DNA of 25,619 nucleotides, from contig USEZ01000014.1 of NCBI GenBank assembly GCA_900553775.1, positions 1-25,619 on the forward strand. The letters run 5' to 3'. Both the position numbers and the translations under genes were made by a program. Below the pieces are notes generated by a model, which saw nothing but the letters and a program-made list of their open reading frames with translations, ran no database searches and was not told the DNA's origin. Below are positions 8,197-15,361 of this stretch, one piece after another. Source of the DNA: an uncultured Slackia sp. (GTDB taxonomy: Bacteria; Actinomycetota; Coriobacteriia; Coriobacteriales; Eggerthellaceae). Every line of letters starts with the position of its first letter. Position 1 is the stretch's first letter.

Positions 8197-9222
8197 CTAG
8201 CGGCGACGCAGATTCTTAAGCTGGCCGCATGCGCCCGCGATATCCGCCCCGCGGGAATTGCGCAGCGTGGCCTCGATACCGCGCTTCTCCAGCTCGGAGA
8301 TGAATCGCTTCACCGCCTTCTCGCCGCTCGGCTGCAACACCGATCCTTCGATTTCATTGATCGGAATCAGGTTCACATGGCACATCGTGCCGCGGCAGAA
8401 ATCCGCCAGGGCGGACAGGTGCTCGTCGTCGTCGTTGAGCCCGTCGATCATCACATACTCGTACGTCACGCGACGTCCCGACGCGGCCTGGTAGTCGCGG
8501 ATATCCCGTTTCAAGTCGGTCAGACTCTGATGCACCATGGAGGGCATGAGCACGTCGCGCGACTTCTGCACGGCGGAATGAAGGGAAATCGCCATGGTGA
8601 ACTGCTCGGGCTCCTGGGCGAATTTCCTGATGCCCGACAAGATGCCGCACGTCGATATCGTGATTTTGCGTGCGCCGATATTCAGACCGTCGGGCGAATT
8701 GGCGAAGCGCATGGCCGCCAAGACGTTGTCGTAGTTCAAGAACGGCTCGCCCTGGCCCATACCCACGAGATTCGTCACGCGCGCGCCCATGTCTTTCTGG
8801 GCGATGAGAATCTGGTCGACCATCTCGCCCGGCAGCAGATTGCGCGTGAAGCCCTCTTTGCCCGTCGCGCAGAAGATGCATCCCATGGCGCAGCCGACCT
8901 GCGTGGAAAAACAGACCGTCAAGCGGTCGTCCGCGGGGATGGCCACCATCTCGGCCGAAGCTCCGTCGGCGAATGCGACGATGTATTTGCGCGTGCCGTC
9001 TTCGGACACCTGCTTATCCACGATCTGCGCGCGATACAGCGGCGCCTCTTCGCTCAAACGCTCCTTCAGCGCCGCCGGAAGATTGCTCATCTCGTCGTAC
9101 GACGAAACGCCCTTCTGATACAGCCACTGCACGACCTGCTTCGCACGGAAGCGGGGCTGCCCCCATGCCTTCATGAGGTCGCAGATTCCTTCGTACGAAT
9201 ACGCCTCTATGCCTTGTGCCAT
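8197..9222 (-). CDS. rlmN: 23S rRNA (adenine-2503-C2) methyltransferase, radical SAM
   Basis: RlmN methylates C2 of A2503 in 23S rRNA and A37 in some tRNAs. The radical SAM cysteines lie in CAMGCIFC (C111, C115, C118 counted from the chosen start). The catalytic C-terminal cysteine is in GACGQLKN (C332), where the family needs its methyl-carrying Cys. An earlier ATG at 9237 exists, but AAGGAG (9229-9234) lies inside codons 2-3 of that version and is ideally placed, 6 bases before the ATG at 9222. The 341-residue form is therefore preferred. It follows parB after a 23-base hairpin and is probably partly co-transcribed with it. Confidence 0.95.
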   Translation of the reverse strand: MAQGIEAYSYEGICDLMKAWGQPRFRAKQVVQWLYQKGVSSYDEMSNLPAALKERLSEEAPLYRAQIVDKQVSEDGTRKYIVAFADGASAEMVAIPADDRLTVCFSTQVGCAMGCIFCATGKEGFTRNLLPGEMVDQILIAQKDMGARVTNLVGMGQGEPFLNYDNVLAAMRFANSPDGLNIGARKITISTCGILSGIRKFAQEPEQFTMAISLHSAVQKSRDVLMPSMVHQSLTDLKRDIRDYQAASGRRVTYEYVMIDGLNDDDEHLSALADFCRGTMCHVNLIPINEIEGSVLQPSGEKAVKRFISELEKRGIEATLRNSRGADIAGACGQLKNLRRR

Positions 9223-9228
9223 CGGATG

Positions 9229-9234
9229 CTCCTT
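9229..9234 (-). promoter_or_regulatory. Ribosome binding site that decides the rlmN start
   Basis: AAGGAG on the minus strand, 6 bases from the ATG at 9222. It overlaps codons 2-3 of the alternative ATG at 9237, which has no comparable site of its own. Confidence 0.8.
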
Positions 9235-9242
9235 CATCGAGA

Positions 9243-9265
9243 AGGCCCCGCATGCGTCGGGGCCT
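9243..9265 (-). terminator. Hairpin between parB and rlmN
   Basis: AGGCCCCG and CGGGGCCT form a perfect 8-bp stem with a 7-base loop directly after parB. The following minus-strand bases (TCTCG) are only weakly T-rich, so it may attenuate rather than stop read-through into rlmN. Confidence 0.5.
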
Positions 9266-9276
9266 CGTATTGCCGC

Positions 9277-10272
9277 CTATCGGGAACCGTTCATCATGTC
9301 GAAGAGCCTTTGCAGGTCGTCTTCGTCCTTGAAATCGATCTCTATCCTGTTTCTGCCGTTCGACGTCTTGATTCTCACCTTCGTGCCGAACGCATCGCCC
9401 AAAGAGCGCGCCGTCTTCCTGAACAACGGCGAAGGCGCAGGCTTCGCCGGACGACCCGCCGCGTTTTCCTTGCCCGAGATAAGACGGGCGAGCGCCTCCG
9501 CCTCGCGAACCGACATCTTCTCCTCGCGCAGCTTGTCGGTCAGCTTCCGCTTTCCCTCGTCGGAAGGAATGGACAGGATGGCGCGGGCGTGGCCCGCCGT
9601 GATCTTCTCCTCGTAGAGAAGCTGCTGGGCCTCTTCGGGAAGGTCGAGCAAGCGCAGCGCGTTTGCGATGGTCGAGCGGCCCTTCGACACCGCAGACGCC
9701 ACCTCTGCCTGCGTGCGTCCTCCGTTTTCCATCATGCGCTTGTAACCGTACGCCTCTTCGATGGGATTGAGGTCGCTGCGCTGCAGATTCTCGATCAAAG
9801 CGAGTTCGAGCACTTTGGCATCGTCGACCTGCTTGATGCGCACGGGAAGCTTCTTCATGCCTGCAAGGCGGCTTGCCTGCCAGCGTCGCTCCCCCGCGAT
9901 GATTTCGTACTTGCCGCCCTCGATTTCGCGCACGAGAAGGGGCTGGAGCAACCCGTCGCGCTTGATCGAGGCGGAAAGCTCCGCGAGTTCTTCCTCTTTG
10001 AAAAGGGTGCGGGGCTGGTCGGGGTTCGCGACGATATCGTCGATCGCCACCTCGGCCATCGCCTTCGCGCCGTCGGAAAAAACCGCTTCGCCGGGCATAT
10101 CGGCGCCGGCAGGCGATGCATACCCGGGCGTCGCCGCTCCGTCGCGAGGCGCTTTCGCCTTGCCAGCGGCGAAAGCGCCGGCCTCCTCGGAAACAGAGCG
10201 GACGGCCGCCTCATAGCCGCCGATAAGAGAGCTCAATCCTCGGCCGAGACCGCCTTTCGAAGCCTTAGCCAC
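9277..10272 (-). CDS. parB: Chromosome-partitioning protein ParB (Spo0J/Noc family CTPase)
   Basis: The 331-residue protein binds parS sites, spreads as a CTP-dependent clamp, and loads SMC near the origin. The N-terminus KGGLGRGLSSLIGG (about 6-19) is the conserved ParA-contacting peptide. The nuclease-fold CTP-binding part contains NPDQPR and GERRWQAS. The helix-turn-helix region follows (TQAEVASAVSKGRSTIANALRLL), and a C-terminal dimerisation domain ends the chain after a polar linker. Its ATG overlaps the parA stop by 8 bases, so the two genes are translationally coupled. Two perfect parS cores in this window, at 11365-11378 and 22698-22711, are its expected targets. A hairpin follows the gene. 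Confidence 0.97.
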   Translation of the reverse strand: MAKASKGGLGRGLSSLIGGYEAAVRSVSEEAGAFAAGKAKAPRDGAATPGYASPAGADMPGEAVFSDGAKAMAEVAIDDIVANPDQPRTLFKEEELAELSASIKRDGLLQPLLVREIEGGKYEIIAGERRWQASRLAGMKKLPVRIKQVDDAKVLELALIENLQRSDLNPIEEAYGYKRMMENGGRTQAEVASAVSKGRSTIANALRLLDLPEEAQQLLYEEKITAGHARAILSIPSDEGKRKLTDKLREEKMSVREAEALARLISGKENAAGRPAKPAPSPLFRKTARSLGDAFGTKVRIKTSNGRNRIEIDFKDEDDLQRLFDMMNGSR

Positions 10273-11293
10273 GAGCGATCACCTCTTTCGCCAAATCACG
10301 ATACGCCTGCGCACCCTTGCCGCCCGAATCGTACGACGTGATAGGACGCCCGAAACTCGGAGCCTCGGATACCTTCACCGAACGAGGGACGACGGCATCG
10401 AACACCAGATCGCCGAAAAACCCCCTGACCTCGCTTGCAACCTGCTTGGAAAGCGTGGTACGCCCGTCGTACATGGTCAGAAGAACGCCGAAGATATCGA
10501 GCGAGGGGTTCAGATACGTTTTGACGCGCTTCATGGAATCAAGCAGTTTCGTCACGCCTTCCAACGCGTAGAACTCGCATTGGATGGGAATGAGCAGCTC
10601 GTCGGCGGCCACAAGAGCGTTCACCGTCAAAAGACCGAGAGACGGCGGACAGTCGATGAACACGTAGTCGTACGCACCCCGCACGGAGTTGACCGCTTCT
10701 TTCAGCCTGTTCTCACGAGCCATTTCGGATACAAGCTCGACCTCGGCTCCGGCAAGATTGATGGTTGCGGGAGCCACATCGAGGCCGTCGCACACATCGG
10801 GAACGATAACGTCGGTCAGGCCCGTCTCGTCGTCGATCAAAACATCGTATACGCAGCGCTCAAGCGCGCCTTTCTCGATTCCCAAACCGCTCGACGTATT
10901 TCCTTGGGGGTCGAGGTCGATCAGAAGCACCTGCTTGCCAAGCTCGCCGAGAGCGGCTCCCACGTTGATGGTCGTGGTCGACTTCCCGACGCCGCCTTTC
11001 TGATTCAGGATGGCGATCACCTTCGTCGGCCCCACCTCGCGATTCACCGGCTTTTTATCCACATAGGAACGCAGAGGCGCGGCCACAAAAGCGCGGACCC
11101 CCTCTTCATTCGCCTCTTCGCCATCGAGCGGCGTCGACGGTCCGTCGCAGAAATCGGGCTCGCCGCCCTTTTCGTCGAACGATTCCGGCGACATCTCCTG
11201 CTCGTCTTCGCCGACGGAGGAAGCCGGGGGAGTCGGCGTCTCGGACGCTTCGCTGTGATTCATTTGACGCTTGAAACTATCGAACAGTCCCAC
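10265..11293 (-). CDS. parA: Chromosome-partitioning ATPase ParA/Soj with long acidic N-terminal extension
   Basis: ParA is a deviant-Walker ATPase that moves ParB-parS complexes on the nucleoid. The deviant Walker A KGGVGKST lies at about 99-106, and DLDPQGN and the FIDCPPSLG motif follow. The preferred start is a GTG at 11293 because AAGGAGG stands 5 bases upstream; the ATG at 11371 lies 26 codons earlier and would put the parS site at its start codon. From the GTG the ATPase domain is preceded by about 90 extra residues: a hydrophobic-basic start (GLFDSFKRQ), then an acidic, Pro/Ser-rich stretch. Typical Soj proteins begin almost at the Walker A strand. The leader contains parS at 11365-11378 and a -10 at 11419-11424. 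Confidence 0.96.
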   Translation of the reverse strand: MGLFDSFKRQMNHSEASETPTPPASSVGEDEQEMSPESFDEKGGEPDFCDGPSTPLDGEEANEEGVRAFVAAPLRSYVDKKPVNREVGPTKVIAILNQKGGVGKSTTTINVGAALGELGKQVLLIDLDPQGNTSSGLGIEKGALERCVYDVLIDDETGLTDVIVPDVCDGLDVAPATINLAGAEVELVSEMARENRLKEAVNSVRGAYDYVFIDCPPSLGLLTVNALVAADELLIPIQCEFYALEGVTKLLDSMKRVKTYLNPSLDIFGVLLTMYDGRTTLSKQVASEVRGFFGDLVFDAVVPRSVKVSEAPSFGRPITSYDSGGKGAQAYRDLAKEVIARG

Positions 11294-11298
11294 AGACT

Positions 11299-11305
11299 CC
11301 TCCTT
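11299..11305 (-). promoter_or_regulatory. Ribosome binding site that decides the parA start
   Basis: AAGGAGG on the minus strand lies 5 bases before GTG at 11293, a near-perfect Shine-Dalgarno. No upstream ATG has one of comparable quality. Confidence 0.8.
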
Positions 11306-11364
11306 GGATGCGGAATTTCCGGCAGATGGCATGGTATGCGCGAGCGCGCAGAATGCGCCGGCGC

Positions 11365-11378
11365 GTTTCACGTGAAAC
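11365..11378. promoter_or_regulatory. parS site (ParB binding) in the parA leader
   Basis: GTTTCACGTGAAAC is a perfect 14-base palindrome identical to the core of the bacterial parS consensus. It lies about 70 bases upstream of the parA GTG and downstream of the candidate parA -10, so bound ParB could also affect parAB expression. Confidence 0.95.
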
Positions 11379-11418
11379 TTTCCACGGCGAAACGGGCGCC
11401 CCGCATGTCGATTCGACC

Positions 11419-11424
11419 ATTATA
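11419..11424 (-). promoter_or_regulatory. Candidate -10 element for parAB
   Basis: The minus strand reads TATAAT, an exact -10 hexamer. No good -35 lies 16-18 bases upstream. Transcription would start near 11412 and the transcript would carry parS in its leader. Confidence 0.45.
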
Positions 11425-11451
11425 ACGTTCGCAGGCCGCACGTATCGCCGT

Positions 11452-11480
11452 GGCGAAAGCGCCGCATGGCGCCCTTCGCC
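11452..11480. repeat. Stem-loop between rsmG and parA
   Basis: GGCGAA pairs with TTCGCC, and inside it GCGCC pairs with GGCGC around a GCAT loop. There is no T-run after it on the minus strand. It could be the end of the rsmG transcript or simple structure upstream of the parA promoter. Confidence 0.4.
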
Positions 11481-11525
11481 AAAACATCCCGTTACGAGAG
11501 TTTTCGGCAAAGCCGCGCTCATCGC

Positions 11526-12236
11526 CTATTTCGGCTGCAGGGGATCCCTCTGGGCAAGACCGATACGGCGAGGCAGCTTGATGCGCGGCTTCGCCGTCTT
11601 CTCGAAAACGAAGACGCAACGGGTCGAGCCGTCGCTTAACGAGAAATCGGCGCGCTCTTTAAGCGTCATCCCCACGATGTCCTGAATGCCGAGCGCCACG
11701 CCCACCTCCTCGTCGGAAGGCTGCGCCTTGTAGCACACAAGGAGGCCGCCTTTCTGCAGAAGAGGCGATGCAAGTTCGAGAAGCGACCCGAGAGAGCTTA
11801 AAGCCCGCGCCGTCAGAACGGCGAATTGCCCGGGGCGCTCGCGCGCCAGGTCCTCGATCCTTCCCACATAGATATCCACGTTTTCCGCAAGGCCGAGCTC
11901 TTCTGCGACGCCTTTCAGGGCGCGCACCTTCTTTTGCACGGAATCAACCAGCAAGGTGTTCCTGCCCGTCATGATGCAGAGCGGAATGCCCGGAAAGCCG
12001 CCGCCTGTGCCTAAGTCGGCATACGCCCCCGCAGGAGCCTGTTCGACGAAAGGAAGCCCCGTCAGGCTGTCTTCGAGATGCAGGACGACCCCGCCTTCTT
12101 CCGAGAGTATGCGCGTCAGGTTCATCGTCTCGTTGATGCGCATGACGGCATGAAGGTCGGCCATGAGAAGCCGCTCCTGCTCCTCGTCGATTTCGATTCC
12201 GTGGAACCGGCTTGCAACATCGGCCAAACGACCCAT
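11526..12236 (-). CDS. rsmG: 16S rRNA (guanine-527-N7) methyltransferase
   Basis: RsmG (GidB) methylates G527 of 16S rRNA using SAM. The SAM-binding loop DLGTGGGFPGIPL is clear, followed by LLVDSVQKK and LTARAL, all typical. A longer reading back to 12383 exists, but the ATG at 12236 has GAAGGGGAT just upstream and gives 236 residues, close to the family norm; the ATG at 12251 has no ribosome site. It lies in the classical origin-proximal order between jag and parA. A 217-base gap containing a large hairpin separates it from jag, so it may have its own promoter (possible -10 at 12282-12287). Confidence 0.95.
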   Translation of the reverse strand: MGRLADVASRFHGIEIDEEQERLLMADLHAVMRINETMNLTRILSEEGGVVLHLEDSLTGLPFVEQAPAGAYADLGTGGGFPGIPLCIMTGRNTLLVDSVQKKVRALKGVAEELGLAENVDIYVGRIEDLARERPGQFAVLTARALSSLGSLLELASPLLQKGGLLVCYKAQPSDEEVGVALGIQDIVGMTLKERADFSLSDGSTRCVFVFEKTAKPRIKLPRRIGLAQRDPLQPK

Positions 12237-12281
12237 ATCCCCTTCTTTCATGTATGCAGACTGCGCGTTTGATCGGCGCCC

Positions 12282-12287
12282 ATTGTA
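12282..12287 (-). promoter_or_regulatory. Possible -10 element for rsmG
   Basis: The minus strand reads TACAAT, one base from consensus, about 46 bases before the rsmG ATG. The -35 position is poor, so this is tentative. Confidence 0.3.
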
Positions 12288-12367
12288 TCCGAGGCGGCAC
12301 CGAAAACGCATCGCGCCCCGACGCCTATAAGAAAAACGCCGCTTCGACCAATCGGCGAACAACGCAA

Positions 12368-12399
12368 GCAGGGCCGGAAACAAATGTTTCCGGCCCTGC
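12368..12399 (-). terminator. Perfect 14-bp hairpin after jag
   Basis: GCAGGGCCGGAAAC and GTTTCCGGCCCTGC pair without mismatch around a 4-base loop. On the minus strand it is followed by TTGCGTTGTTC, only moderately T-rich. Its position 55 bases after the jag stop suggests it ends the rpmH-to-jag operon. Confidence 0.75.
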
Positions 12400-12453
12400 C
12401 GCCACGGTTCGTTTCAGACGCAATCGGCGCTTCTCCCTCGAACCCTGAAAACC

Positions 12454-13020
12454 TTAGCGAGGAATGACCACCACGTGGCGGGCGCTTCCCTCCCCTTCGG
12501 ATGCAGTTTCCACGTCTTCGTGGTCGCGCAAAGCTAGATGGACGATGCGACGCTCATACGGAGTCATCGGACGAAGCTTGATATTGCGGTCCTGCGCCAC
12601 GGCGCGGCGGGCGGCCGAATGCGCGATCGATTCGAGCTTTTGGCGTTGACGATTCTTATACCCCTCGACATCGACCACGACGGGATAGCGGAAGCCCAAC
12701 GTGCGCGTGGTGATGGCGGAGATGATGAACTGAAGGGCGTCGAGGGTCTTGCCGTGGCGGCCGATCAGAATGGCGAGGTTGTCTCCGGTGATATCGAGAA
12801 TCAGCTCCCCTTCGTCGCCTTCGTATTCGTCGATCGTCACTTCGCCGACGTCGAAATGCTTCAGAATGCCCTGCAGCGCGTCGATGGCGGTGTCGGCCAC
12901 CCGGTCGAGTTCCTCTTCGGTCAGCTCGACCATCTCGGTATGGGCCGTATCGCCCTTGAGTTCCTGCGTTTCGCCCTGGCGGACGTCGCCCTCTTCGGCC
13001 ATGATTTCCTCTTCGGCCAT
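12454..13020 (-). CDS. khpB: KH/R3H RNA-binding protein KhpB (Jag, SpoIIIJ-associated)
   Basis: The 188-residue protein has a short acidic N-terminus and a KH-type fold with the GxxG loop IGRHGKTLDALQ at about 86-97. An R3H segment near the C-terminus contains ERRIVHLAL. KhpB binds RNA, and in Firmicutes it affects cell size and division. It follows yidC by 55 bases, the usual order. The first 12 residues are a near-repeat (MAEEEIMAEEGD) coming from two similar 18-base units, so the ATGs at 13020 and 13002 are both plausible starts; 13020 has AAAGGA upstream. The Jag_N domain found in many relatives is not evident. Confidence 0.92.
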   Translation of the reverse strand: MAEEEIMAEEGDVRQGETQELKGDTAHTEMVELTEEELDRVADTAIDALQGILKHFDVGEVTIDEYEGDEGELILDITGDNLAILIGRHGKTLDALQFIISAITTRTLGFRYPVVVDVEGYKNRQRQKLESIAHSAARRAVAQDRNIKLRPMTPYERRIVHLALRDHEDVETASEGEGSARHVVVIPR

Positions 13021-13075
13021 GATGCGTCCTTTCTATCGCAACGCCGCGGACGCAGCCGCGGCGCATCGTGTACCT

Positions 13076-13846
13076 CTAGCGCTTCTTGGTCGGGCGCTTC
13101 TTTTTCACCTTGCGCTCGACTTCCACCTTCACGGGCTGGACGTCGATGCGAGCGGCCTCCTTGGCGGCCTCTTCCTTCTTCAGGATGCGCATGGTCAGCT
13201 GGCTTTGCAGAATGCCGATGACCGAGGACGTGCCCCAGAAGAGCAGAACGCCCGCCGGCGAGCCCCACGAAATCCACAGCATCATCAGCGTCATGATGCC
13301 GCCCATGAGCAGCATCTGATTACGCTGCGCGCTGTCGTTGTGGATGTTCTGCAGCACCATGGGCAAAAACGTGGCGCCTGCGAACACGAGCATCAAAACG
13401 AGATACGGCAGAAACGCCAGAAAACCCTGGCCGAACACGTCTGCCGGAGTACGGGTAAGGTCGGGGACCAGGCTGTAGAACGTATAGACCGTCTCGCCGT
13501 GGCGCGCGCCGAGCTCGCGCAGGGTCTGAAACATCGCCAAGAAGATCGGCATCTGCAAAAGCATGGGAAGGCATCCCGCCAGGGGGTTGAACTTCGTTTC
13601 GGCGTAGAGCTTTTGCATCTCCTGGTTCATGCGAACGGGATCGTTGGCGAATTTCGTCTGAACCTCTTTGAGAAGAGGTTGGATTTTCTGCATCTGGAAA
13701 TTCGACTTGATCTGCTTATGCATGATCGGAGCCACGATGGCGCGGAAGATGACCGTGATGACGATGATTGCAAGACCCCAGTCGCCAGCGAAATTGAAGA
13801 AGAATTGGATACAGCTGAATATCCAATCTTTAAACGCGTCCCACAT
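13076..13846 (-). CDS. yidC: Membrane protein insertase YidC/Oxa1
   Basis: This 256-residue short-form YidC inserts membrane proteins alone or with SecYEG. The first membrane helix carries the functionally important Arg35 in VIFRAIVAP. A coiled-coil cytoplasmic hairpin follows (about 42-80, KIQPLLKEVQTKFANDP). Further hydrophobic segments lie at about 90-110, 140-165, 170-190 and 200-220, giving the usual five-helix core. The C-terminal tail is strongly basic (KVKKKRPTKKR), as expected for ribosome contact. No lipoprotein signal is visible. The ATG at 13846 has AAAGGTG upstream. It sits 14 bases after yidD in the rpmH operon. Confidence 0.96.
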   Translation of the reverse strand: MWDAFKDWIFSCIQFFFNFAGDWGLAIIVITVIFRAIVAPIMHKQIKSNFQMQKIQPLLKEVQTKFANDPVRMNQEMQKLYAETKFNPLAGCLPMLLQMPIFLAMFQTLRELGARHGETVYTFYSLVPDLTRTPADVFGQGFLAFLPYLVLMLVFAGATFLPMVLQNIHNDSAQRNQMLLMGGIMTLMMLWISWGSPAGVLLFWGTSSVIGILQSQLTMRILKKEEAAKEAARIDVQPVKVEVERKVKKKRPTKKR

Positions 13847-13860
13847 TCGTTTGCACCTTT

Positions 13861-14118
13861 CTACAGTTTGTCGGGAACAGGGTCATACCCGCCGGGATGG
13901 AAGGGATGGCACCTGCATATCCTTTTCACGGTCAGCCAGCCCCCGCGCACGAATCCGAACCGCTCGATGGCGATGAGCCCGTATTCGGAGCACGTGGGAA
14001 TATAGCGACAACATGCGGGGAAAAGCGGAGAAATGGCGACGCGATACATCCTGATCGCACCGAGCGCCGCCCTTTTCGGCAGCGACCGGATGAACGCCCA
14101 AGCCGTTCGAAGCATCAT
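13861..14118 (-). CDS. yidD: Membrane protein insertion efficiency factor YidD
   Basis: The 85-residue product has the YidD signatures CCRYIPTCSEYG and CRCHPFHPGGYDPVP. It is a small membrane-associated protein that helps YidC-dependent insertion. A longer reading starting at 14202 would overlap rnpA by about 55 bases; the ATG pair at 14115-14118, preceded by GAAGGTG, gives the family's normal length. It lies 28 bases after rnpA and 14 before yidC, in the conserved order. Confidence 0.94.
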   Translation of the reverse strand: MMLRTAWAFIRSLPKRAALGAIRMYRVAISPLFPACCRYIPTCSEYGLIAIERFGFVRGGWLTVKRICRCHPFHPGGYDPVPDKL

Positions 14119-14146
14119 AGGCACCTTCTCGTATCCGCCCGGAGCA

Positions 14147-14503
14147 TTATCGCGAAGCAGACTCTGCAAGCCCGGCCTTGGCCAGGGCTTTGACGCATGC
14201 ATTGTTCACTTTACTATAAGACGCCTTCAGAATGGGGTTACGGGCGAGAAACACAACGTCGTAGCCCTTCCACGGCCCCCCGCACGACCTGGCGATTTCT
14301 CTCATGCGCCGTTTCGCGCCGTTTCGCCAGACGGCATTTCCCGATTTTTTCCCCGCAATAAAAGCAACACGACCATGATCGGTTTCATGGTCGTGTTGAT
14401 TGCGATGTTCCAGCACCATGACCGTCAGAAACGGCGTGCTGAATCTTTTTCCTTGCGAGAAAAGAAGGGAAATATCGGCGCTCGACTTGATCGTCGACTT
14501 CAA
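14147..14503 (-). CDS. rnpA: Ribonuclease P protein component
   Basis: The 118-residue protein assists the RNase P RNA in cutting tRNA leaders. The family RNR motif is recognisable as GKKSGNAVWRNGAKRRMREI (about 52-71); the usual second Arg of RNR(V/I)KRR is Gly here. The start codon is TTG at 14503, chosen because no in-frame ATG precedes the conserved part and AAAGG lies about 8 bases upstream, within the 15-base gap after rpmH. A weak TTG start probably keeps RnpA below L34 levels from the shared message. Length is normal. Confidence 0.94.
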   Translation of the reverse strand: MKSTIKSSADISLLFSQGKRFSTPFLTVMVLEHRNQHDHETDHGRVAFIAGKKSGNAVWRNGAKRRMREIARSCGGPWKGYDVVFLARNPILKASYSKVNNACVKALAKAGLAESASR

Positions 14504-14518
14504 ACCGATGACCTTTCG

Positions 14519-14653
14519 TTAGACGCAAAGACGCTTGCGGCCCTTGGCGCGACGTGCGGCCAAGACGGCACGACCACCCTTGGTAGCCATGCGGGCACGG
14601 AAACCGTGGCACTTGGCGCGCTTGCGCTTATTCGGCTGATAAGTGCGCTTCAT
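14519..14653 (-). CDS. rpmH: 50S ribosomal protein L34
   Basis: This 44-residue basic protein begins MKRTYQPNKRKRAKCHGFRA and ends in RRAKGRKRLCV, matching L34 end to end. It is a structural protein of the large ribosomal subunit. The ATG at 14653 is preceded by AAAGGGAG at good spacing. It is the first gene of the leftward operon rpmH-rnpA-yidD-yidC-khpB, with a good promoter at 14706-14733. It borders the origin, as in most bacteria. Confidence 0.98.
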   Translation of the reverse strand: MKRTYQPNKRKRAKCHGFRARMATKGGRAVLAARRAKGRKRLCV

Positions 14654-14705
14654 ATCGACTCCCTTTCACGGTCAAAACCATAATCCTTCGATGAATAGCC
14701 GTACG

Positions 14706-14733
14706 AGTATACCGCGACGGAATCAAAAGTAAA
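14706..14733 (-). promoter_or_regulatory. Promoter for the rpmH operon
   Basis: On the minus strand, TTTACT (14728-14733) and TATACT (14706-14711) are separated by 16 bases, placing transcription start near 14698, about 45 bases before the rpmH ATG. Confidence 0.6.
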
Positions 14734-14937
14734 GCACTTTTTTCCTTATTCAACAGGGATAAGACGAAACGAAAGCGCACTCCGGGGAAAACCAGCCCTG
14801 CCGCAAGGGAACGAATCCACCCGCTTTCCAGATTTTCGGGAAAAAGCCTTTTTGCACGAAAACGCATCGTTGAAAACCCGCAAGGGCCCTCCTTTCACCG
14901 TAAGCAGCCGCCGCTACCATGAGGTTCTTCGAAAAAT

Positions 14938-15338
14938 TGTTGAAACTGTTGAAAAAATAACCGACGTTTTCAACAGGCTGTGGGAAATTTTTCTTAAATT
15001 CGGGAAAACGGTCGAAATCAGCCTTCTTGAAACTGTTGAAATAGACGGAATAAATCGCATATTTATGCTTTATGAACAGGCAAATCGATTTTTAACATTT
15101 TTGATGAAATCGTGGTTGATAATCCGGGGCATGGGTCTTTTCAATCTCGAGTATTCCTCTTGTTTTCCCGAATTTCTCCCTCATGCCTCTCCCTCTTTCC
15201 TCACTTTTCAAGTCATTTATCCACTCGATTCCACCGTTTCCTCTCTTATTCCACATCTTTCAACAAATCCTGGATAAAAAGTGCAAAACATCGCATGGCG
15301 GTGCGGAGAATTTTTCTTATCCACGCCAATGTTGAAAA
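14938..15338. repeat. TGTTGAAAN 9-mer family in oriC
   Basis: Copies occur at 14938-14946 and 14947-14955 (head-to-tail), 14967-14975 (inverted), 15025-15033 (TCTTGAAAC) and 15034-15042 (again head-to-tail), 15257-15265 (inverted) and 15330-15338. Read inverted, the unit is NTTTCAACA, which resembles the DnaA-box variant TTTTCCACA present nearby. They may be low-affinity DnaA or other initiator-protein sites. Confidence 0.65.
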
Positions 15339-15361
15339 CATCCTTGGAAAACTTTTCCACA
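15217..15361. promoter_or_regulatory. Cluster of DnaA boxes
   Basis: Near-consensus boxes (consensus TTATCCACA) are TTATCCACT at 15217-15225, CCTGGATAA at 15269-15277 (minus-strand TTATCCAGG), TTATCCACG at 15317-15325 and TTTTCCACA at 15353-15361. A spaced variant TTATTCCACA lies at 15246-15255. None is an exact consensus match. Spacing of about 36-52 bases between boxes suits a DnaA assembly region. Confidence 0.75.

Noticed and set aside
8092..10341. 749-residue plus-strand frame across rlmN and parB
   Set aside because: Antisense to two conserved genes and crosses their intergenic hairpin; not a plausible protein.
12472..12477. CACGTG core at the khpB 3' end as a third parS
   Set aside because: Flanks (CAC and GCG) do not match the GTTTC/GAAAC arms required for ParB.
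13991..13996. CACGTG in yidD, and another at 25376-25381, as parS
   Set aside because: Only the central six bases match; the outer arms are missing.
14852..15277. 141-residue open frame in the AT-rich origin
   Set aside because: TTG start without ribosome site; the translation reflects the repeated 9-mers; better explained as non-coding oriC.
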